From positions 38,958,438-39,022,437 of the forward strand of contig NC_087071.1 in the NCBI RefSeq assembly GCF_963678635.1: 64,000 bases of DNA, in the 5' to 3' direction. This document shows, piece after piece, positions 58,790 to 64,000 of this stretch. The position numbers were made by a program, and so were the translations under genes. How positions within the stretch are numbered: position 1 is the first letter of the stretch; the number at the start of each line of letters is the position of its first letter. The notes beneath the pieces were generated by a model. It was not told where the DNA came from, did no database searches, and saw nothing but the letters and a program-made list of their open reading frames with translations. The stretch is from Symsagittifera roscoffensis (taxonomy: Eukaryota; Xenacoelomorpha; Acoela; Convolutidae).

Positions 58790-60480
58790 TGTCAAGACAA
58801 TACTCAAGATTGTCATCAGCATGGGACTAGGGACATGGGAGGCATGACTGGAAAGAGGAGAAAGAATGGGGGTAGCAGCAGTGAGTAAGAGCTCTAAGTG
58901 GAATTTACTACAGGGATGGAAGAGTTATAGGTTGTAAATGTGGTTGCAAAAATAGTGGGGCTTTTTTCGGAATCTAAAATTTCAACAAACGTATCAATTG
59001 CAGGAATTTAAACTGAGTTTAATGTCAAAAACAGTTTGCATTGAGTCCTCAATGCCCAATTGTGGTGAGATAGATGAAAATCTGGGGCTAAAAACGGGTA
59101 GGATAGAAGAGGTGAGGTCTGAGATGGACACTGTAAGTTAAACGAGTAGATTATTGGGGCTAATTTGGTTGACTTATTGAAAGGGGGGACAGGTGGGGAA
59201 GCTTTTATTGGTGTTAGGTTAGCTATTCTTATTTTGTATGGTTATATGTTGTCAATTGGTTGAGAAACATTTGTGTTCTTGGTAATTTTCTTTGTCAAAA
59301 AGTATTATCGAAAAATCTGCGAAATCAAATGCGATTAGTGCTTCCTTGTACTTTTATAAAGAGTCAAAATGACAAAAGCTAATAAAAAAAGAAAAACGAT
59401 GAAAATATCCCAAAGTCTTCTCCTTTTTATTTAACAAATTTCTGATCATTTATAAAAAATACTTTCCTTATCGTACCTGGTTAGGTGATCGATGATTTGG
59501 TAAAGAAAATTTTCAGTCTGAAAAACTTCAACTATGTTTATTATGAATTCTAAAATTTGCAAAAAAATGCAAAAACTCAGGACACTATTAAAATCTATAG
59601 AAAAAGTAAAAGAATTGTTCAAAAAACTTGTATAACTGAGTTTGAAGTGAGCATTCGAAAAGTGATTAGTTTTGCAAATCATTTTTTGTGTTTTCAAAAT
59701 TATGTGGAGTGAGGTCTATTTTTTTTTTCTACAAATGGTTTGGGTTTTAAGAGGTTTGGATGAAGGGAATTCTGTAGTTTTGGTTAAAGGTTTAGGTGTC
59801 CAACTCTTGTTCCTTTTTTTTGGGATGATGGGGGGTTTTTCTGAGGTAGATTGTCTTTAGGCTAAGCGATCATTTGATTTTTTACTTTAAGCTATTATAG
59901 TGTTTTTCTTGGTTTTTGGATTCTAACTGTACTCAATATTGTTGGCTGTTTTTAGATTGATGGAGGAGGGTTAAAACTTTTATATGATAATTTTTTAAGT
60001 TGTCGGATATGAGGGTTTTGCCTTTTTTGACATGGTGGTCTCTGAACTAAAGTTATAGATCTAGTTGATTTTGGAGTAAGGTCGGCTTATAATAGCAGTG
60101 GAATGCAATGAAGAGTGAGATGATTTCAGGAGATCTAATCGGTATATTTCATTGAACAATTAATGAGACATTTTTATAAATTGACTATTGGAGACAGAAG
60201 ATTGAAAAGTGTCTATCGATTAATAATTTTTCTAAGTATATAACGAAAAAAATTGACTGTTTGGAAAAAATTTGAGAGTGTACTAATTATTCAAATGTTT
60301 GTTGGATTTCTACTTTTTAAAATATTTTAGATTGGGAGATAAAATTCCGTATAACTTTTCTTGGTTGATTTCGGATTTTTTTTTTCTAGTGTTAGAAATT
60401 GTTTTTGTAATTTACGATTTCTTTTTGTTTTGCAGCTGGTTTTTAGGAGGTTTTGTTGCGTATGAAAATCTCAGTGTCCA
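58790..60480 (+). other. G/T-skewed segment
   Basis: On the plus strand G greatly exceeds C and T exceeds A over most of this segment, unlike the rest of the window; GGGG and TTTTGGTTT-like runs are frequent. Short frames such as 59672-59860 and 60299-60490 are hydrophobic because of T-richness. No identifiable gene. Confidence 0.6.
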
Positions 60481-60489
60481 CCTAAAATA

Positions 60490-61815
60490 AGTACATGCCA
60501 CTTTTTTCTACAATTATTCCATTTTTGAGGCATTTCAAAAAAATTTCCAGAAAAGCCGCTTAAAATAATTTTCTCAATAGAAAATGGCGTTGCTTTTTTC
60601 ACGATTAACTTAATTTTTGTATGAAAAAATTGATTTATAAGGAAATTCAAAGTTTGTTTCATTGTACAAACGATGCGATTTTCGAAGCGTCAATCATATG
60701 AGCAACGCTTTGTTTTGCAACCACCGCGATTGTTCAGATCATGTTAGATTTTAATGAAAATTTTATACTATATGTATTAATTTTATCCTTAAGAATAACT
60801 CACCGTATCTCTGAGTGCGAGACACTAAATTGATTAATAATACCGGATCATAGGAGTAAACCAAACTCAAAGTTTTCTTGGAATTGGCGAAAACTTAGTT
60901 AGAGAAGTCTATTAGACGCACCAGACTAGCAAAGCTCTTTTTTTCTCTAAAAATTTTCAAGAAAGCTATAAGTTTTAAAATTCAAAATTTTTCATTCAAA
61001 TTAAAAATTAATGTTTTGTTGTTGAACACAAAGCAAAACTATAACGCGATAAAGTATAAGTATCTAGAGGACTAAAAAACACTCTATTGACTAAAGAAAG
61101 CTAATAATCAGCTACTTTCAAAGCTGCTGGTTTCATATAAAAATAAGTCAGGAGACCATTTTACAAAAAATCTGATTGGTTTTAAACTAAAATGGTTTAG
61201 CGTGTGGTTTATTTCATGAGGTTGAATAAAACTACATATTTTTACTTAAGTCTTTGATTGTTTATTTTTTTCTGATTTGCAACATGTTAAAACTGGACTT
61301 AGCTAAAATATTATTCGTCATTTAAAAAATCTTAAGCTTTGCTTGGCAAGAGCTTAAGACTTTTTTGGTAAGTTTTAACTGAAAAATCGCGCTAATTAGC
61401 CACGAACACTTTAACTATTTTAACTAAGCTGACTGCACCATGAGTCCTGCGGCAGTTCAAATCACATGTTGTATTGAAATGAAATCGTGATCTGAATCAT
61501 TTCGAACAGACTTGCAACTTGAAAAAAGTTAAAACTGATTATCTTGAATATAACTCCCATACATGATGACTGTTCACTGGCAGTCAAGCCATTCTTGTTG
61601 CAAATCGAAGCAAAAATTAGCTGCTTTCGAAGCGTACATTTTATTTTCTTAGGTTGATGTTCGTTCATGTCGATTTCCCATACCTCCCAAATTACAAAGT
61701 GTGTAAGCTGAACAAGCACAAGGAAAAAATTGTTATCTGAAAAAAAAATAACTTCCAGTCTGTTTTTTTCTTGATCAAATTTAACACAAATATTGAGTTG
61801 ATATTTTTGCAAAAA
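60490..61815. other. AT-rich non-coding stretch
   Basis: No supported gene or repeat family recognised. The open frame at 61462-61812 (minus) has no splice context or family resemblance. Confidence 0.4.
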
Positions 61816-61819
61816 AAAA

Positions 61820-62010
61820 ATTCAACCTTCGAACTTCAACGTACAAAATATATCACTTTACAATCGTTTCATAGAATACATTATGATTCATACTGTTTTG
61901 TTAGACTTTGCTAATTTTGAGAAAACTGGATCGAAGTTAAAATTTGCATTCCGCTGTTCAAAATTTCTTTCGCTGGTAAATTTAATTACATTTTTGAAAG
62001 TAGTAGTCGA
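61820..62010 (+). repeat. Dispersed repeat R1, copy 11 (partial)
   Basis: It contains TTTTGAGAAAACTGGATCGA and TTCCGCTG near 61915-61955, with weaker similarity elsewhere. Confidence 0.55.
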
Positions 62011-62964
62011 TCACTAGAAACTCAGAAAAGCTCGGAATGGATTGATGACTGCACGAGAGGCAGTTCAATTTTCTATTATATTCGTCATTAGTTAATGAAC
62101 TGAATACATTCTGCTACTTTATTTACCTAAAATGCGAACAAATAATAGAAAAACATTTAAATTCAGAAAATAGATGGACTTTTTTCAATTGGTTAAATTT
62201 TAGACGCATTATTTGGATTTATCACCTACGTTTATAATCTATACACAGAAGAAAGCTAGAATGCGAAAACACTTCGAATTGTTCGAGCAAAAGCAGGACT
62301 AAAAAATCTGTGCAGTAAAAGACATTTTTACATTTTACACAAATATTGGTTAAACAGTTGAGACGCATTATTTGAATTTATCACGTGAGTTTTTGATCTA
62401 CACACAGAAGAATGCTAAAACGCGAAAGCAACTGCATTTGTTCGAGAAAAGCTGGACTCAATAATCTGTACATTATAAGACATTTTCATATTTTACATAA
62501 CAGTATACACTTTAATGGTTTTGTATATATTTACATAACAGTCTCTAGTTCTAACTTAAACACCCACATACAGAGATAAGTTTTAGTTTTTTTATTTGAT
62601 ACCGCATGAAATTGCATGATCGTCGAACATGATTTTTATGGAGTTATGTGAGTAGCTAAGTCCATTAGTCAAAAGTCAGCTCTAATTAGAGCAATTGATT
62701 CAAATGTATGCAAAAACCGGCACAGTGCTGTAAATAGACGGTAATGATATTGTGTTCACACCAGTGAACTCTAAATCCGGGGTTTTAGAATTTAATTTTA
62801 GAATGTGGAGCAGTGTCAATTCTGTGCACATTATTACGTCATGCTCATTATGACGTCCTCCAGCTCTGTATCCAATATCATAACTTTTGAGTTTAGTCAA
62901 CTAGTTTGCCATTTCAATTTGTTCTCTTCAATTATCTATGACTCCATTCTTCCAAGTATTGCCT

Positions 62965-63105
62965 TTACAGCATGCCTGGTTTGGCATACATTGGCAGGTG
63001 GTAGTAGTTGTAGCTCAAGTAGGCCAGCAGTCTGGTCTCCACACTCTTCTTGTACCCTCCAGACTGGAACTCCTTCATCAGTTTGTTCCACTCTCCAGAC
63101 TTCAT
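62965..63105 (-). CDS. CFAP61: Second CFAP61 copy, terminal exon
   Basis: 141 bp, the same coding sequence and TTCAAG acceptor as the first copy. Only bases outside the exon differ. Confidence 0.92.
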   Translation of the reverse strand: MKSGEWNKLMKEFQSGGYKKSVETRLLAYLSYNYYHLPMYAKPGML

Positions 63106-64000
63106 CTTGAACAAAAATAAACAAATAACCAAATTAATTAAGAAAAGCCGCTTCCCACCAGTTATTTTTGCAAAAAAAAAAATTTATCAATTCCATCGTT
63201 TTTTTTCTGAATGTGAAGGACGGACTAATGGTTAATTGAATACTTACAATGGCTATATATCATAAATCTTATCAAACAATAACAAAATCTTTAAAAGTTC
63301 AACAAGAATTGAGCCAATCTGAAAATTGACTCATCCTGTTAAGGCAAAACTTCAGACCCATTTTTCCTTGAAACTGCGAAAACTCGAAATATTGATATAA
63401 CTACGACAGAAACTGCTTCAATGTGACATATTACTCTACCCCATCTAACTTTTGGTGGCGGTACTTGATTTTGTATCCAAAAAATGAAATAAAAATATTA
63501 ACAGAACTGAATACAAAAATCCTTCAAGTTCGTGGTCGAAAAAATTATTTCGGAAAACTAAAACTAATAGAAGTACATTTAATTATAATTTGTTGAAAAA
63601 TATTTAAGGCTGAAATTTTTTTGAAAACAACTTGAGAGCTAAATTTGCGTACACAACTATATTATGTGTAAGTCAAGCATCATTGCTTATATTTCCAAAG
63701 CGGCACGGTACGAGTATAATATCAGTTGCTATAAAACAAATATGGGTTTTGAAGGTCTAAAATCAGATATCAAAACATTCAAAAGCAGCATTGCTAGTTC
63801 ACATGATTTGCATGCATGACGTTTCACCAGCATGGTAGAACCCATCTTTCATCATTTTTTTAAAAAAAAGAACGATTCCTCATTCGTGCTTCTGCGAACT
63901 TTTCTTATATTAAAAAGGTGGGAAAAATCCAAGATAAGACTTTTCTGATTTGCTCACCTCCATGTTTTCCTCGATGATGGCACGGACCTTCTGCGTGAAC
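62965..64000 (-). CDS. CFAP61: Second CFAP61 copy, 3' end, runs out of the window
   Basis: This is a second, tandem, same-orientation copy of the CFAP61 3' end. The terminal exon 62965-63105 reads the same 141 bases as 26917-27057, ending in MYAKPGML and TAA. The next upstream exon begins at 63958 behind the same GTGAGC donor and encodes [14 protein letters not shown] up to the window edge. The 852-bp intron between them lacks the two insertions found in the first copy. Whether the rest of the gene follows beyond 64000 cannot be told, so it may be a full paralogue, a partial duplicate, or a misassembled haplotype. Confidence 0.9.
63958..64000 (-). CDS. CFAP61: Second CFAP61 copy, penultimate exon (truncated by window)
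   Basis: The 43 visible bases match the first copy's exon at 29181-29223 exactly, with the same CTCAC donor complement. Confidence 0.9.

Noticed and set aside
1-64000. CRISPR arrays, operons, riboswitches and bacterial promoters
   Set aside because: The window is eukaryotic with spliced genes; no regularly spaced short repeats of CRISPR type are present.

Overview
This window looks like nuclear DNA of an AT-rich invertebrate-type animal genome. It has long introns with GT-AG (and two GC-AG) boundaries, a satellite array, many short dispersed and inverted-repeat elements, a decayed reverse-transcriptase element, and two 200-N assembly gaps. The main gene encodes a protein of motile cilia, so the host has cilia or flagella. 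I cannot name the species or phylum from the sequence.

Layout. Positions 1-12300 hold an array of 14 monomers of about 800 bp with higher-order structure and a conserved hairpin. From 14244 to 15585 on the minus strand there is a candidate small secreted-peptide gene with a signal-peptide exon. From about 17650 to the gap at 20253 lies a broken reverse-transcriptase element on the minus strand. Positions 20453-26900 are mostly gene-free, with a large fold-back repeat at 21134-21946 and a tRNA-like sequence near 23100. From 26917 to 45990 on the minus strand I reconstructed 20 coding exons of CFAP61, a cilia and flagella associated protein of the radial-spoke/calmodulin complex. All junctions are in phase and give 990 codons plus stop. 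They cover the end of the acetyltransferase-like region, the Rossmann/FAD-NAD oxidoreductase-like region and the C-terminus; the N-terminal part was not found with confidence. Its introns carry a 137-bp tandem repeat, a TA-flanked MITE, a MULE-like fold-back element and many copies of an undescribed dispersed repeat (called R1 here).

From 46000 to 61800 there are R1 copies, a frameshifted coding-like relic (49314-50012), a CATA-rich region with an internal duplication (53380-55320), a second N gap (58563-58762) and a strongly G/T-skewed segment (about 58790-60480). From about 61900 to the end, the 3' end of CFAP61 appears again in the same orientation, with a terminal exon at 62965-63105 and the start of the next exon at 63958. 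The window therefore contains one nearly complete CFAP61 copy and the beginning of a second tandem copy. The two share an identical last exon and very similar last intron but have clearly diverged 3' flanks. Two insertions in the first copy are missing from the second, which gives natural empty sites.
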